A DNA stretch of 64,000 bases from Bacillus alveayuensis (GCA_030812955.1 JAUSTR010000009.1:21700-85699); one strand, 5' to 3'. Shown: positions 8,896-18,181, counted from the first letter of the stretch. The notes: generated from the letters alone by a model not told the origin. Program-made: numbers and translations.

Positions 8896-9002
8896 CTTAT
8901 CTTTCAGAATGAAAGTGTCATTCTGCAGGATTTGGCACCGTTCCTTTTATAAGGAGGTTGCCGGACGTCATTGGGCCTGTTCCCTCGGTCTCTCTCGATA
9001 AG
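8896..9002 (-). ncRNA. SAM-I (S-box) riboswitch controlling metNIQ
   Basis: Read on the - strand, the P1 strands CTTATC and GATAAG close the element. The S-box core is present in order: a CTTATCGAGAG start, GAGGGA, GGCCCAATGACG, CCGGCAACC, GGTGCCAAATCCTGCAG, then AGATAAG. SAM binding stabilises this fold and lets the downstream terminator hairpin form, switching off the methionine importer when SAM is plentiful. The conserved core is nearly complete. Confidence 0.95.
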
Positions 9003-9114
9003 CGGTTGCTTGTATGAGATTTTAATATAAATCATAATGATTAATAAATTTGTTGTCAATCTATTTTTTATATTTAAAAAATATTGATAACGCTTACAAC
9101 ATTGATGTATATAG

Positions 9115-9291
9115 AAAAAAATTGTTTTTATTTTTAAAGAATCGTTTTCTTGGACTAAGCTTTTGTCTGTTATTCTTATTATTACTGGTGTCATCGGGCT
9201 AAAACTATCAGAGGGGGATAATGGGAAATCTCATCAAGAGTTACACTCGATTCAAAAAACAGAAACAGAGAAAAGTAAAATACGAGTTTAA
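9115..9291 (+). pseudogene. C-terminal remnant of a small multidrug resistance (SMR/EmrE-like) gene
   Basis: In the frame ending with TAA at 9289-9291, the stretch KESFSWTKLLSVILIITGV followed by IGLKLS matches the last membrane helix of SMR-type proteins, followed by a charged tail. Upstream the frame meets a stop at 9112-9114, there is no start codon, and the A/T-rich sequence before it does not encode the other three helices. I read it as a deletion remnant. The rest of 9003-9454 holds no other gene I can support. Confidence 0.5.
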
Positions 9292-9454
9292 TTTTTTAAT
9301 TAGAAATATAGCTTTTTTGAGGAGGGTGTAATAAATTGGATATGTAATACCATTCTAGTATATAATCTAGTAAAATCCCTCATATTATGTAGGTCTTTTG
9401 GAAATAGTTTTTCAACACAAAGAGTCAAAATGATCATCTTGAGGAGGAACAAAA

Positions 9455-10246
9455 ATGCTCGATTTATCTACTGCAACACCAGCTAAAGTTCGTGAATATA
9501 TTCGTCGTAATGAATGGCGAAAGCCGACATCAGGTCTTGCAAATGGTTTTACACAAGCAAATTTAGTTATTTTAAGAAAAGAGCTGGCCTTTGAATTTTT
9601 GTTATTTTGTCAACGCAACCCGAAGCCTTGTCCGATCATTGATGTGACAGAGCCGGGTTCACCAATTCCAGAGCTCGTTGCTCCTGATGCAGACTTACGG
9701 ACAGATATTCCAAAATATAGAATCTATCGTCATGGGGAATTAGTCGAAGAGATGGATGAAATCACTTCCTATTGGGAAGATGGGATGGTTGCTTTTTTAC
9801 TAGGATGCAGCTTTACATTTGAAAAGGCTTTACTAGATAATGGTATTCCGGTTCGGCATATTGAATGTGGAACGAATGTACCGATGTATAAAACGAATAT
9901 TCCTTGTATAAAAGCTGGACGTTTTGAAGGTCCAATGGTTGTCAGTATGCGTCCAATCCCAGAAAAAGATGTAGTCCGCGCCGTTCAAGTTACGAGCCGT
10001 TTTCCTGCCGTTCACGGTGCCCCTGTTCATATCGGGAACCCAGAGTCGATAGGAATTGAAAATTTACAAAATCCAGATTTTGGAGAAGCTGTTCCAATAA
10101 AGGATGGAGAGGTTCCGGTGTTTTGGGCTTGCGGCGTGACTCCGCAGGCGGTAGCGATGCAAGTGAAGCCGGATTTAATGATCACCCATGCACCTGGCCA
10201 TATGTTTATTACGAATTTACGTGAAGAGCGATTTGGAGTTTTATAA
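9455..10246 (+). CDS. DUF1445 (YcsI/D-glutamate cyclase-like) putative hydro-lyase
   Basis: The 263-aa protein belongs to the DUF1445 family. Typical segments are GLANGFTQANLVIL near the N-terminus, YWEDGMVAFLLGCSFTFE in the middle and VPVFWACGVTPQAV with the final THAPGHMFITN. The mammalian relative is D-glutamate cyclase, and bacterial members such as YcsI are labelled putative hydro-lyases without a settled reaction. A clear AGGAGG lies 7 nt before the ATG. It stands alone between the S-box region and a convergent DMT transporter. Family sure, function not. Confidence 0.85.
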   Translation: MLDLSTATPAKVREYIRRNEWRKPTSGLANGFTQANLVILRKELAFEFLLFCQRNPKPCPIIDVTEPGSPIPELVAPDADLRTDIPKYRIYRHGELVEEMDEITSYWEDGMVAFLLGCSFTFEKALLDNGIPVRHIECGTNVPMYKTNIPCIKAGRFEGPMVVSMRPIPEKDVVRAVQVTSRFPAVHGAPVHIGNPESIGIENLQNPDFGEAVPIKDGEVPVFWACGVTPQAVAMQVKPDLMITHAPGHMFITNLREERFGVL

Positions 10247-10275
10247 AGCTGATCACTAATATATGTAGAGTGATA

Positions 10276-10304
10276 GAAGAGGGAGAGCGAATGATCGTCT
10301 CTCC
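10276..10304. terminator. Possible terminator between DUF1445 gene and DMT transporter
   Basis: An imperfect hairpin (GGGAGAG near 10281 against CTCTCC near 10299) is followed by TTAATTT. It is weak but in the expected place between two convergent genes. Confidence 0.35.
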
Positions 10305-10339
10305 TTAATTTACATAAGGGAAGGAACTGCATGTGGGAA

Positions 10340-11236
10340 CTAAATCTCTGCAATTTTTTCGAGATTTTGTTTTGCCTTCGTTATTTTCGTAGCAAAATAT
10401 ACACCGAAAAGAACGAGAACACCACCAATGGCTTGAGATGCAGCAATTTTTTCACCTAAAATGATTGTAATGATAGCGGTAAATACAGTAATTAAATTTA
10501 AATACACGCCTGCATGACTAGGTCCGACTTTTTTGACAGACATATTCCAAAAAATAAAGGAACAAACAGAAGGGAATAGCCACATATAGATGATTCCAGT
10601 AATTCCTCTTGCACTTAATTGAGTGATATCAAAAGGGTATAGAAATAGAAAAGGAAGTAAAAAAAAGACGCTTAGTAAAGCAGAACAAGCTGTTGCCGTA
10701 ATCGGTGGAACGGCTAATCTTTTGCCGATAATAGAATAAAAGACCCAAACTAAATTAGCCCCCACCATCATTAAATCGCCAAGATTATAACTTGTTTGAA
10801 AAACAAGTTCTAAATGTCCGTCTGTTAAAATTAAAAGCACTCCAACTAGCGAAATAAAAAATCCGATAACATTAATAAAAGTCATTCTCTCTTTTAATAT
10901 AAAATATGAAAATACAACCATCATGGCTGGGTTTAATGCATTCACGAGTGATGCATTTAAAGGTGATGTGTATTCTAATGCTCCGTAAAGCAAAAGATTA
11001 TATCCAATGATGCCGAGTATTCCCATTACACTTAGAGGCAACCAAGATCTTTTGAATATTTCACGATAGTTCGGCCGCTCAATCCAATATGAAATAGGAA
11101 TAAGAAAAGCTAAAGATAAAAACCATCTAGCAAAAGTAATCCATAATGGACTCATTTCAGCTACGACATATTTTCCAAACACGTAGTTTCCAGCCCAAAA
11201 TAGTGTTGCTAATATTAAAAAAATTCTTTCTCTCAT
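10340..11236 (-). CDS. EamA/DMT-family transporter
   Basis: This 298-aa protein has about ten membrane segments arranged as two EamA repeats (roughly residues 5-135 and 150-290). Conserved pieces include the first-helix FWAGNYVFGKYV and the end-of-repeat pattern NALNPAMMVVFSYFILKERMTFINVIGF. Such proteins export metabolites or amino acids across the cytoplasmic membrane. The frame opens six codons earlier, but GGGAG stands upstream of the ATG at 11236 only. The substrate cannot be predicted. Confidence 0.85.
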   Translation of the reverse strand: MRERIFLILATLFWAGNYVFGKYVVAEMSPLWITFARWFLSLAFLIPISYWIERPNYREIFKRSWLPLSVMGILGIIGYNLLLYGALEYTSPLNASLVNALNPAMMVVFSYFILKERMTFINVIGFFISLVGVLLILTDGHLELVFQTSYNLGDLMMVGANLVWVFYSIIGKRLAVPPITATACSALLSVFFLLPFLFLYPFDITQLSARGITGIIYMWLFPSVCSFIFWNMSVKKVGPSHAGVYLNLITVFTAIITIILGEKIAASQAIGGVLVLFGVYFATKITKAKQNLEKIAEI

Positions 11237-11322
11237 GATGACGTCTTCTCCCATCTATTTTTATCCTATTTTACTAAAAAATACTTATTTCACAAAATAA
11301 TAAAATCAAAGATTGAAATATC

Positions 11323-11352
11323 TTGACAAAATGAACATATCCTACATACAAT
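11323..11352 (+). promoter_or_regulatory. SigA-type promoter of the sulfonate/nitrate-type ABC operon
   Basis: TTGACA at 11323-11328 and TACAAT at 11347-11352 are separated by 18 nt and lie ~47 nt before the ABC operon start. An interrupted CCTA…TAGG inverted repeat follows and may be an operator. Confidence 0.6.
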
Positions 11353-11398
11353 AAACCTATTAAACCGGTAGGAATTTATGGTAAATGGGGGTTGGAAT

Positions 11399-12466
11399 AT
11401 GAAAAGATTGAAAAAAAGACTCATGGTAGCAACAGTGGCATCTTTTGCATTGCTTTTCAGTTTGACAGCATGCGGAAGCAGTGAAAATAGTTCTTCTACT
11501 GAACCGCAAACAAATCATTCAAGCCAAGAAAAGGATTCAAAAAAAAATCTTCATCAAGTACGGGTCGGTTATTTAAATGTTATGGACGATGCCCAAGCGA
11601 TATTGGCTAGTGAAGCGAAACTTTATGAAAAACACGGTATTGATGAAACAATGCAACTTTTTAACAGCGGAACGGATTTAATTAAAGCAATCGTGGGCGG
11701 ACAAATTGATGTTGGTGTTCTTGGCTTTACGAATGCCCTAACTTGGATTGATAAAGGGGCTGATATCAAAATAGTCGGCGGAGCACAAATGGGATATCAC
11801 AGTATGTTAGTTCGAAAAGACAGTGGAATTCAAACATTAGCTGAATTAAAAGGAAAGTCTGTTGCTTCTCAAAAACAAGGAAGCACAGCAGATATAGTTT
11901 TAAATGGAGTTGTCTGGAAAAAGGCTGGTATTACAAAAAATGATGTACAAATGCAGTATGTATCTCCGTCAGTCGCTATTCAATCTCTTGCTGCAGGGAA
12001 AGTGGATGCAGCTTTTGTATTCGAACCATACGATTCTATTGCTCGTTTAACGACTCCTGTTGAACAAATATACGAAATTGGTCAAGAATGGCCATTCCCT
12101 TGTATGGTTGTCATTACATCAGGGAAAATGTTAAAAGAAAATAAAGAAGCCGTCTATGCTTTGCTTGATGCGCAAAAAGAAGCGATCGAAATGCTTCAAC
12201 AAAAACCTGGTGAAGCAGCGGAATTTATTACGAAGCATTTTATTAAAGAAGATTCTTTACAAACTTCTGACGGTGAAACAATAGAGGCAACAAAAATCAT
12301 TGAGGAGTCGACTAAAACGCAAACATTCGATTGGCGCATTACACCTGAACAAATTGATAAAATGGAAGAAATTACTGGTATGATGGTTGAACAAGGTATT
12401 TTAAAAGAAAAAATCGATGTGAAGGAAGCACTTGACTTAAGCTGGCAGGAGCAAATTGAATCTTAA
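11399..12466 (+). CDS. ABC transporter substrate-binding lipoprotein (SsuA/TauA/NrtA-like)
   Basis: This is a 355-aa NMT1/THI5-like periplasmic-type binding protein. The signal peptide ends in lipobox LTAC. The linker is rich in Ser/Asn, then RVGYLNVMDDAQAILASEA opens the binding domain. It carries GVLGFTNALTWIDKG and LKGKSVASQKQGSTADIVL, both typical of this family. The ATG at 11399 has GGGGGTTGG upstream. It is the first gene of a three-gene importer with overlapping or near-touching genes. Ligands for the family include alkylsulfonates, taurine, nitrate and pyrimidine precursors, and the sequence does not decide among them. Confidence 0.85.
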   Translation: MKRLKKRLMVATVASFALLFSLTACGSSENSSSTEPQTNHSSQEKDSKKNLHQVRVGYLNVMDDAQAILASEAKLYEKHGIDETMQLFNSGTDLIKAIVGGQIDVGVLGFTNALTWIDKGADIKIVGGAQMGYHSMLVRKDSGIQTLAELKGKSVASQKQGSTADIVLNGVVWKKAGITKNDVQMQYVSPSVAIQSLAAGKVDAAFVFEPYDSIARLTTPVEQIYEIGQEWPFPCMVVITSGKMLKENKEAVYALLDAQKEAIEMLQQKPGEAAEFITKHFIKEDSLQTSDGETIEATKIIEESTKTQTFDWRITPEQIDKMEEITGMMVEQGILKEKIDVKEALDLSWQEQIES

Positions 12467-12484
12467 AGGATGGTGGTGCAAAAA

Positions 12485-13258
12485 ATGAACTCGGAAGCGT
12501 GGAAAAAAGTATGGCCATATGCAGCAGCAATCGGAACATTGCTGCTAATTTGGCAAATCGCAGCATTATTTTCACCACCTTATTTAATACCAAGTGTTTT
12601 GACCGTTTTAGAACGATTGAGTGTTGGAATAACAGAGCCAGAATTCGTGACATCGTTAAAAGACAGTTTATTTCGCCTTGTGATCGGTTATCCAAGTGCG
12701 TGCTTATTAGGGGGGTTATTAGGGCTATTAGCTGGATTGTCAAAAGGTTTTGCAGTTTATTTGCGAAGCTTGATAGCCATTTTACAATCCATTCCCCCGA
12801 TCACGTGGATACCGTTTTTAATAATTTTGTTCGGTTTTGGAAACGTACCTATTATTACGGTTATTATTATTGCAAGCTTTTTCCCGATGGCTTTATCTGT
12901 TATGAATGCTACGGAAGGAATTAATCGAACTCATCTTGAAGTTGCAAAAGTATTAGGAGCTACGAAAGGCCAGCTTTTACAAAAAGTGTATCTGCCTGAA
13001 ACGCTGCCTTCATTTATAACTGGAGCTCAAGTATCATTTGGGAATGCGTGGCGGTCGCTCATTGCCAGCGAGATGGTTGGAGGAGCGTCTAGTGGTCTTG
13101 GATTTTCGATTCAGTTTGCAGGGGAAGTTGCACAAATGGTAGATGTCCTGATGTATATTGTCATCATTGGACTAATTGCTGCCTTTTTTGACCATGTTGT
13201 GTTGGAATGGTTAAAACGCCGCATGTTAAAGTGGCGCTACATTGGGGGATTGAAGTAA
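12485..13258 (+). CDS. ABC transporter permease (SsuC/TauC-like)
   Basis: The 257-aa inner-membrane permease has about six helices and the BPD transport coupling loop EVAKVLGATKGQLLQKVYLPETLPSF. It is placed between the binding protein and the ATPase. An upstream in-frame ATG at 12470 exists; the one at 12485 follows GGTGG and matches the usual N-terminus. It builds the translocation path with the neighbouring ATPase. Confidence 0.88.
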   Translation: MNSEAWKKVWPYAAAIGTLLLIWQIAALFSPPYLIPSVLTVLERLSVGITEPEFVTSLKDSLFRLVIGYPSACLLGGLLGLLAGLSKGFAVYLRSLIAILQSIPPITWIPFLIILFGFGNVPIITVIIIASFFPMALSVMNATEGINRTHLEVAKVLGATKGQLLQKVYLPETLPSFITGAQVSFGNAWRSLIASEMVGGASSGLGFSIQFAGEVAQMVDVLMYIVIIGLIAAFFDHVVLEWLKRRMLKWRYIGGLK

Positions 13259-13260
13259 AG

Positions 13261-13995
13261 ATGCAGACGATTGAGGTACAAGGTGTATACAAATCTTTCG
13301 GTAGTCTAAAAGTACTTGAAAATATAAATTTGACCATTGAAAAAGGGAAATTTGCTGCAATTGTCGGCCCTTCAGGATGTGGAAAAAGCACCCTTCTTCG
13401 TATGGTAGCTGGGTTAGAGACGCCTGATGAAGGAGCGGTGCAAACGGATGGGGAATTGATTCGAAAGCCTTCGCCACGACGGATGATGATTTTTCAAGAG
13501 CATGCCTTATATCCGTGGCTAACCGTTGGTAAAAATGTCGAAATGGGGTTAGAGTTGGCAGGCGTTGCAAAAGAGGAGCGGCGAAATAAAGCAGAAAAAG
13601 TTTTAAAGACTGTCGGCCTTGAGGGATTTTACGATTATTACCCAAGCCAATTGTCAGGCGGTATGCGCCAGCGTGTTTCCATTGCTAGAGCTCTTGTTAT
13701 GGATCCAGACATATTGCTCCTTGATGAACCTTATGGAGCGCTTGATGCGATGACTCGTTTAACAATGCAAAATGAGCTATTAAAACTTTGGGAAGGCTCT
13801 GGGAAAACGATGCTTTTAATTACTCACGATATTGATGAAGCTTTATACTTAGCTGATAAAGTTTTTGTCATGAGTGCTCGACCAGGAAAAGTCGTTCGCA
13901 CGATCGATCTAGACCTGCCAAGACCAAGGAATCGTAATAGCCAGCGTTTTGGCGAACTAAGACAAGAAATTATCCAACTGCTAGGGTTAGCATAG
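13261..13995 (+). CDS. ABC transporter ATPase (SsuB/TauB-like)
   Basis: The 244-aa ATPase has Walker A GPSGCGKST, Q-loop MIFQEHALYPWLTV, signature LSGGMRQR and Walker B ILLLDEPYGALDA. The switch histidine lies in LITHDIDEAL. The C-terminal AKPGKV-like segment (ARPGKVVRTIDLDLPRPR) is typical for nitrate/sulfonate/taurine importers. The frame is open from 13207, but the ATG at 13261, just after the permease stop, has GGGGGATTGAAG before it and gives the standard N-terminus. Confidence 0.9.
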   Translation: MQTIEVQGVYKSFGSLKVLENINLTIEKGKFAAIVGPSGCGKSTLLRMVAGLETPDEGAVQTDGELIRKPSPRRMMIFQEHALYPWLTVGKNVEMGLELAGVAKEERRNKAEKVLKTVGLEGFYDYYPSQLSGGMRQRVSIARALVMDPDILLLDEPYGALDAMTRLTMQNELLKLWEGSGKTMLLITHDIDEALYLADKVFVMSARPGKVVRTIDLDLPRPRNRNSQRFGELRQEIIQLLGLA

Positions 13996-14009
13996 TAACA
14001 TGAATCGTA

Positions 14010-14048
14010 AAGACACTTGCCATTATTTGAATTGGCAAGTGTCTTTTT
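14010..14048 (+). terminator. Terminator of the sulfonate-type ABC operon
   Basis: A 13-bp perfect stem (14010-14022 with 14032-14044) is followed by a T run. Confidence 0.9.
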
Positions 14049-14523
14049 TTGGTGTGCTAGGCATGTGCATATTCTATAGAGTTCAAGTCCCGAGCTGCGA
14101 AGAGAGTAGTAGTGGCTAGCAAGAAAAGGGGGGCTAGAGCTTTTCCTTAATAGTTTCTTCGATAAGTTGGTCTGTATATATACTTAGGGATTTAAGTCAA
14201 TATTTTGGATATTTTTAATGAGGATGTATATGAAATATGCTAGACACATTTTTGATTAATAGAGATTATCGAAATTATTAGTTCTAGGAGTTTGTCACGT
14301 TCCACAATGTTTTTTGAGTCTTGAAGACAGTAAATAAAAAAGGAGCTATCCGAAAAGTTATAGTTAATCCCGCAATTAAAAAGCAAACCCAAAGAATTCT
14401 GTAAAATCAACATTCTTTGGGTTTTAATTTTGGAGCTATTTACTCTAAAATAGACTTTTAAGTTTTATTTTTTAAGTGATGGGTATCTTCAGTTAATAAG
14501 GGTATAATAATTTATTGTAAAGT
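14049..14523. other. Gene-free stretch with an isolated hairpin
   Basis: I see no coding frame here. At 14385-14425 a 13-bp stem (AAACCCAAAGAAT with ATTCTTTGGGTTT) could terminate the flavin-reductase transcript or be a decayed element end. The bases just before it (14341-14375) have the look of a degraded insertion-sequence terminus, but no partner end is visible. Confidence 0.4.
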
Positions 14524-15120
14524 TTATCTTGGGAGATTGAAGAAATTGTTGATCTCGCTATAATTCCCTGCTAGCCTGCCAAGAGGCTGTAATTTTTCTA
14601 AATTAATTTTGTAGTTTCCTAGATAATAATCATCTTTAATATGATACAGGACTATTTTTCCAATGATCAGATGGTCGCTTCCAAGCTGAATCATACGCTC
14701 TAACTGGCATTCCATATGAATTGGAGATTCTTTAATTCTTTTTGGTTGAATGAATTCGCTTTCAATTGGAGTTAACTGTGCGACATCGAACTCGTTTATA
14801 TGACTAGGAAAATTTTCGGATGTTTTCTGCATTTTATTTCCTAAATACGAAGGAACAACATTAACAACAAACTCTTTTTGTGTACGGATGTTGACTAATG
14901 TATCTTTCTCTGTTCCTTCCCTTTCTCCAACACCAGGTCCAATGGAAATACATAGCATTGGTGGTTGTCTTGAAGCAACTGTAAAAAAGCTAAAAGGAGC
15001 TAAATTTAAACGACCTTCTGGAGAAATAGTCGAAACCCAAGCAATAGGTCTTGGAACAATCGAACCAATTAATAATTTGTACATCTCATTCGTTGTTAAT
15101 TGATCAGGATGAAACTTCAT
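14524..15120 (-). CDS. Flavin reductase-like domain protein (FMN-binding)
   Basis: The 198-aa protein has the flavin-reductase fold: PRPIAWVSTISPEGRLNLAPFSFFTVASRQPPML (about residues 25-58) is the FMN-binding region, followed by DTLVNIRTQKEFVVNVV. It matches the DUF447-like flavoprotein group rather than the short PheA2/HpaC group. AGGAGGGGC lies upstream of the ATG at 15120, which removes 14 residues from the longer frame. It is the last gene of the CoA-transferase/symporter transcript. It could be an oxygenase partner or an FMN reductase; the reaction is unknown. Confidence 0.8.
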   Translation of the reverse strand: MKFHPDQLTTNEMYKLLIGSIVPRPIAWVSTISPEGRLNLAPFSFFTVASRQPPMLCISIGPGVGEREGTEKDTLVNIRTQKEFVVNVVPSYLGNKMQKTSENFPSHINEFDVAQLTPIESEFIQPKRIKESPIHMECQLERMIQLGSDHLIIGKIVLYHIKDDYYLGNYKINLEKLQPLGRLAGNYSEINNFFNLPR

Positions 15121-15189
15121 TATTTTTTGCCCCTCCTTTAATATGTAATGATGAAAACACACCCCAGAAATTCATTAAAAAGAATAGAA

Positions 15190-16695
15190 TTACATTTCTA
15201 TATTTAATGAGGTTAATTTTTCAGCTTCTTGTTTTGATTGGGCAGATAATGGAAACATTAAAGATCCGATAACACAAATAAAAATATTAAGAGCAAGACC
15301 TAAAACTCCTCCGTGAATACCAACTACTGTTTTATGACCGATAATAGTGAGTACTCCAGCTAATATTGCTCCCATTAACATTCCAAAGAACACTGGCTTA
15401 GCAGATAGCCGTTTCCAATACAGACCGAGAATAAAGGCGGGAAAAACTTGAACCAATAGCTCGAACTTTAGGACGAATATTTCATAGAGGGTTGCTGGCG
15501 GATTCCAAGCAATCCACAACAAAAAAACAACTGCAAGGATACCACTTGCTTTTCCTACCATGACTTTTTTACGTTCAGAAGCATTTGGATTCATAAATTT
15601 TCCGTATACATCATTTGAGATCATCGATGAAAAGCTTAAAAGAACTGAATCGGCTGTTGAGATAATCGCGGCTACGATTCCTCCGAAAAACAGTACCATT
15701 ACCCAGTAATAAAACGAGTTGATAGAGGCTACTTTATTAGCCATCATCCCAACTAATTGTTCAGATCCTGATTTATCAAGTCCTGGGATTACCATTATTC
15801 CGATAATACCAATAATAAATACAAGTCCTGTTGTTAATGGAGGCATCCATGCCATACGAGCAAAAGATCGTTTTAATGTACGTTCGCTTTCGGAAGAGTA
15901 AATACGTTGTATCGCATGAGGATAAATAGCAGCTCCAAATCCGACAAGCAGCAACAGACTAAACCAGTTAATAGAGGTTTCTAAAGAAGGGACCGCTATT
16001 TTTGCAGGATCATGTTCGGAAATAAATTTTGTAACTTCTACAAAATCTCCCCCTACAAGGTGTAAAGATCCAAATAGAAAAACAAAAATACCTAACATAA
16101 GTACTAATCCTTGCATCACATCTGTAAAAGCAACCGCTTTCATCCCACCCATCCATTCATAAATCAACATTACAAGAACGAAGGCAATAACCCCAATTTG
16201 ATACGGAATTGTTCCGCCTGTCATGCCTGAAATAGCTTGCCCAATTGCTACTAATTGCTCTAATAGGTAATTTCCTAATCCCCATAGCATAAGAAAAATG
16301 CTTAAAATTGTAACCGCTTTCGATTTAAAACGAAATTGAAGCCAATCTGTAGGTGTAACGAAGTTTTGTCTTTTAGAAATGACATATAATCTAGGAGCAA
16401 ATAATAAATATATTCCGATTATAATGGTCATAAATGAAATAGATTGAATCCATGAAAAACCTGTTCGATAGGCAGTTGGAGCATATCCTACGATCGTATT
16501 TCCGCTATATTGTGTTGCATATAACGTAAAAAACAAAGCAATAATTCCTAAATTTCTTCCTGCTAAATAATAGCCAGACAAACTGTCATGAAGATTTTTT
16601 CCTCTTCCAGAGAAATAGCCAATGGCTAGCATAATGATTGCATAAAACGTTAAGATTATAATGCCGTCCGTCCCAGCAAAAACTAAATCATTCAT
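15190..16695 (-). CDS. Sodium:solute symporter (SSS family)
   Basis: This 501-aa membrane protein has about 13 helices. The SSS pattern is visible in SGRGKNLHDSLSGYYLAGRNLG near the N-terminus, GLGNYLLEQLVAIGQAISG, and ADSVLLSFSSMISNDVYGKF for the Na+ site. It imports a carboxylate or other organic solute with Na+. AGGAGGCG precedes the ATG, and the start overlaps the stop of the small membrane protein upstream by 4 bp. With a CoA-transferase in the same operon, the substrate is likely the acid activated by that enzyme. Confidence 0.88.
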   Translation of the reverse strand: MNDLVFAGTDGIIILTFYAIIMLAIGYFSGRGKNLHDSLSGYYLAGRNLGIIALFFTLYATQYSGNTIVGYAPTAYRTGFSWIQSISFMTIIIGIYLLFAPRLYVISKRQNFVTPTDWLQFRFKSKAVTILSIFLMLWGLGNYLLEQLVAIGQAISGMTGGTIPYQIGVIAFVLVMLIYEWMGGMKAVAFTDVMQGLVLMLGIFVFLFGSLHLVGGDFVEVTKFISEHDPAKIAVPSLETSINWFSLLLLVGFGAAIYPHAIQRIYSSESERTLKRSFARMAWMPPLTTGLVFIIGIIGIMVIPGLDKSGSEQLVGMMANKVASINSFYYWVMVLFFGGIVAAIISTADSVLLSFSSMISNDVYGKFMNPNASERKKVMVGKASGILAVVFLLWIAWNPPATLYEIFVLKFELLVQVFPAFILGLYWKRLSAKPVFFGMLMGAILAGVLTIIGHKTVVGIHGGVLGLALNIFICVIGSLMFPLSAQSKQEAEKLTSLNIEM

Positions 16696-16943
16696 TTTTT
16701 CGCCTCCTCTTCTTGCTCAATGTCTTCAACAATTTTCCATTCGTTAAGACAAAGCCAGCTTAAATACCCACATAAAACAAGTGAAAAAATGGCTGAAACA
16801 AATGCCCAGAGTGGAAAGCCGAGAATGAATATTTCCCCAGCGCTTTTCGGAAAATACCACGGAACAATCCCCATGACGATGAAAAAGAGAACAATCCAAA
16901 TCCATTTTTTTCTTATCGGTTCTTTTATTTGTCTTTTTTCCAT
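16692..16943 (-). CDS. Small two-helix membrane partner of the SSS symporter (YhdT/DUF3311-like)
   Basis: The 83-aa protein has two hydrophobic helices (about residues 14-32 and 40-62), a basic N-terminus and an acidic C-terminus. The ATG at 16943 follows GGAGG by 6 nt; the longer frame has no start signal. It overlaps the symporter start by 4 bp. Small proteins of this kind regularly precede SSS symporters (for example YhdT with PanF) and are thought to support them. The family assignment is approximate. Confidence 0.75.
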   Translation of the reverse strand: MEKRQIKEPIRKKWIWIVLFFIVMGIVPWYFPKSAGEIFILGFPLWAFVSAIFSLVLCGYLSWLCLNEWKIVEDIEQEEEAKK

Positions 16944-16981
16944 TAGTAGCCTCCATTCTTCATTCAGGATGATGAAAGAAA

Positions 16982-18181
16982 CTAAATAACTTGCTTGTTT
17001 TGTAATCGTTTTAGCTCTTCTGTTGTCATACCAAGCAAGCCACAATACACTTCTTCATTATGCTTGCCCATTGATTCCGCTCCAGGATATTTTACTTGAC
17101 CTGGTGTTCGACTTAATTTAGGAACAACTCCAGGCATCGGAAACTCTCCTAATTGTGGGTGTTCAACGGAAATAATCATATCTCTTTGTTTATAATGAGG
17201 ATCTTCTACAATATCTTTTGCTGAATAAATAAGTCCAGATGGTACTCCTTTTTCCTCTAATATTTTTAAGGCTTCTTTTGCGTTTAAAGACTTCGTCCAT
17301 TCCTCAATTAAGTCGTCTAACTCTTTCATATTTTCTCCTCTTTTTTCATGTGTGGAAAATCGAGGATCTTCCGCTAATTCTGGTTGATTCATAGCTTCAC
17401 ATAAACGTTTAAAAACTCCATCTGCATTTGCTCCGATAACAATATATGTTTTATCCTTTGTAAAATATATGTTGGAAGGTGCAACTCCAGGAAGGATATT
17501 CCCCATTCGTTCACGTATATATCCAGCAAGTAAGTAATCGGGTATTAAGCTTTCCATTACGGCAAAAACTGCTTCATACAAGGCGGTATCAACTACTTGA
17601 CCTTTTCCTGAAGAATTTCTCTCTTGTAGGGCAATTAAACACCCTATTGTTGCAAAAAGGGCTGCTAATGTGTCACCAATGGAGATGCCAATTCTTGTTG
17701 GAGGACGGTCAGGGAAACCTGTAACATATCGTAAACCGCCCATAGCCTCCCCGATACTGCCAAAACCAGCTCTGTTTTTATAAGGGCCTGTTTGACCAAA
17801 ACCAGAAGTGCGAACCATTATGAGCTTCGGGTTCATTTTGGATAATTCTTCATATGATAAATTCCATTTTTCCATTGTCCCAGGACGGAAATTTTCAATC
17901 AGAATGTCGGACTGTTTAACTAGTTCTTTTAAAATTTTTTGTCCTTCTTCAACACGTAAATTTAAAGTAATTGACTTTTTATTTCGTGATTGAATGGGCC
18001 ACCAGAGGCCGACCCCATCTTTTGATTTCCCCCATTTCCTCATTGGGTCGCATTTCTCAGGCGGTTCAATTTTAATCACCTCAGCGCCAAAATCTGCTAA
18101 TAGCCTACCAGTAAATGGTCCAGCTAATAAGGTGCCTAATTCAATTACACGAAGACCTTCTAATGGTAATTTTGTATTCAT
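16982..18181 (-). CDS. Class III (CaiB/BaiF) CoA-transferase
   Basis: The 399-aa protein opens with PLEGLRVIELGTLLAGPFTGRLLADFGAEVIKIE, the family hallmark. The segment ILIENFRPGTMEKWNLSYEEL and the catalytic-Asp region GISIGDTLAALFATIGCL (Asp about residue 167) follow. It moves CoA between carboxylic acids. It begins the - strand operon with the small membrane protein, the SSS symporter and the flavin reductase-like gene. Divergently placed are a GntR regulator and HMG-CoA lyase. The human relative SUGCT activates glutarate and 3-hydroxy-3-methylglutarate, which fits a partner HMG-CoA lyase. AGGAGGGGG lies upstream of the ATG. Confidence 0.88.
   Translation of the reverse strand: MNTKLPLEGLRVIELGTLLAGPFTGRLLADFGAEVIKIEPPEKCDPMRKWGKSKDGVGLWWPIQSRNKKSITLNLRVEEGQKILKELVKQSDILIENFRPGTMEKWNLSYEELSKMNPKLIMVRTSGFGQTGPYKNRAGFGSIGEAMGGLRYVTGFPDRPPTRIGISIGDTLAALFATIGCLIALQERNSSGKGQVVDTALYEAVFAVMESLIPDYLLAGYIRERMGNILPGVAPSNIYFTKDKTYIVIGANADGVFKRLCEAMNQPELAEDPRFSTHEKRGENMKELDDLIEEWTKSLNAKEALKILEEKGVPSGLIYSAKDIVEDPHYKQRDMIISVEHPQLGEFPMPGVVPKLSRTPGQVKYPGAESMGKHNEEVYCGLLGMTTEELKRLQNKQVI

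Noticed and set aside
8904..9194. 96-aa open frame on the - strand over the riboswitch
   Set aside because: Runs through the SAM aptamer, whose RNA core is conserved; the peptide has no family features.
14049..14160. Group II intron
   Set aside because: Part of the sequence recalled intron-like text, but no domain V hairpin, reverse transcriptase or second boundary could be found.
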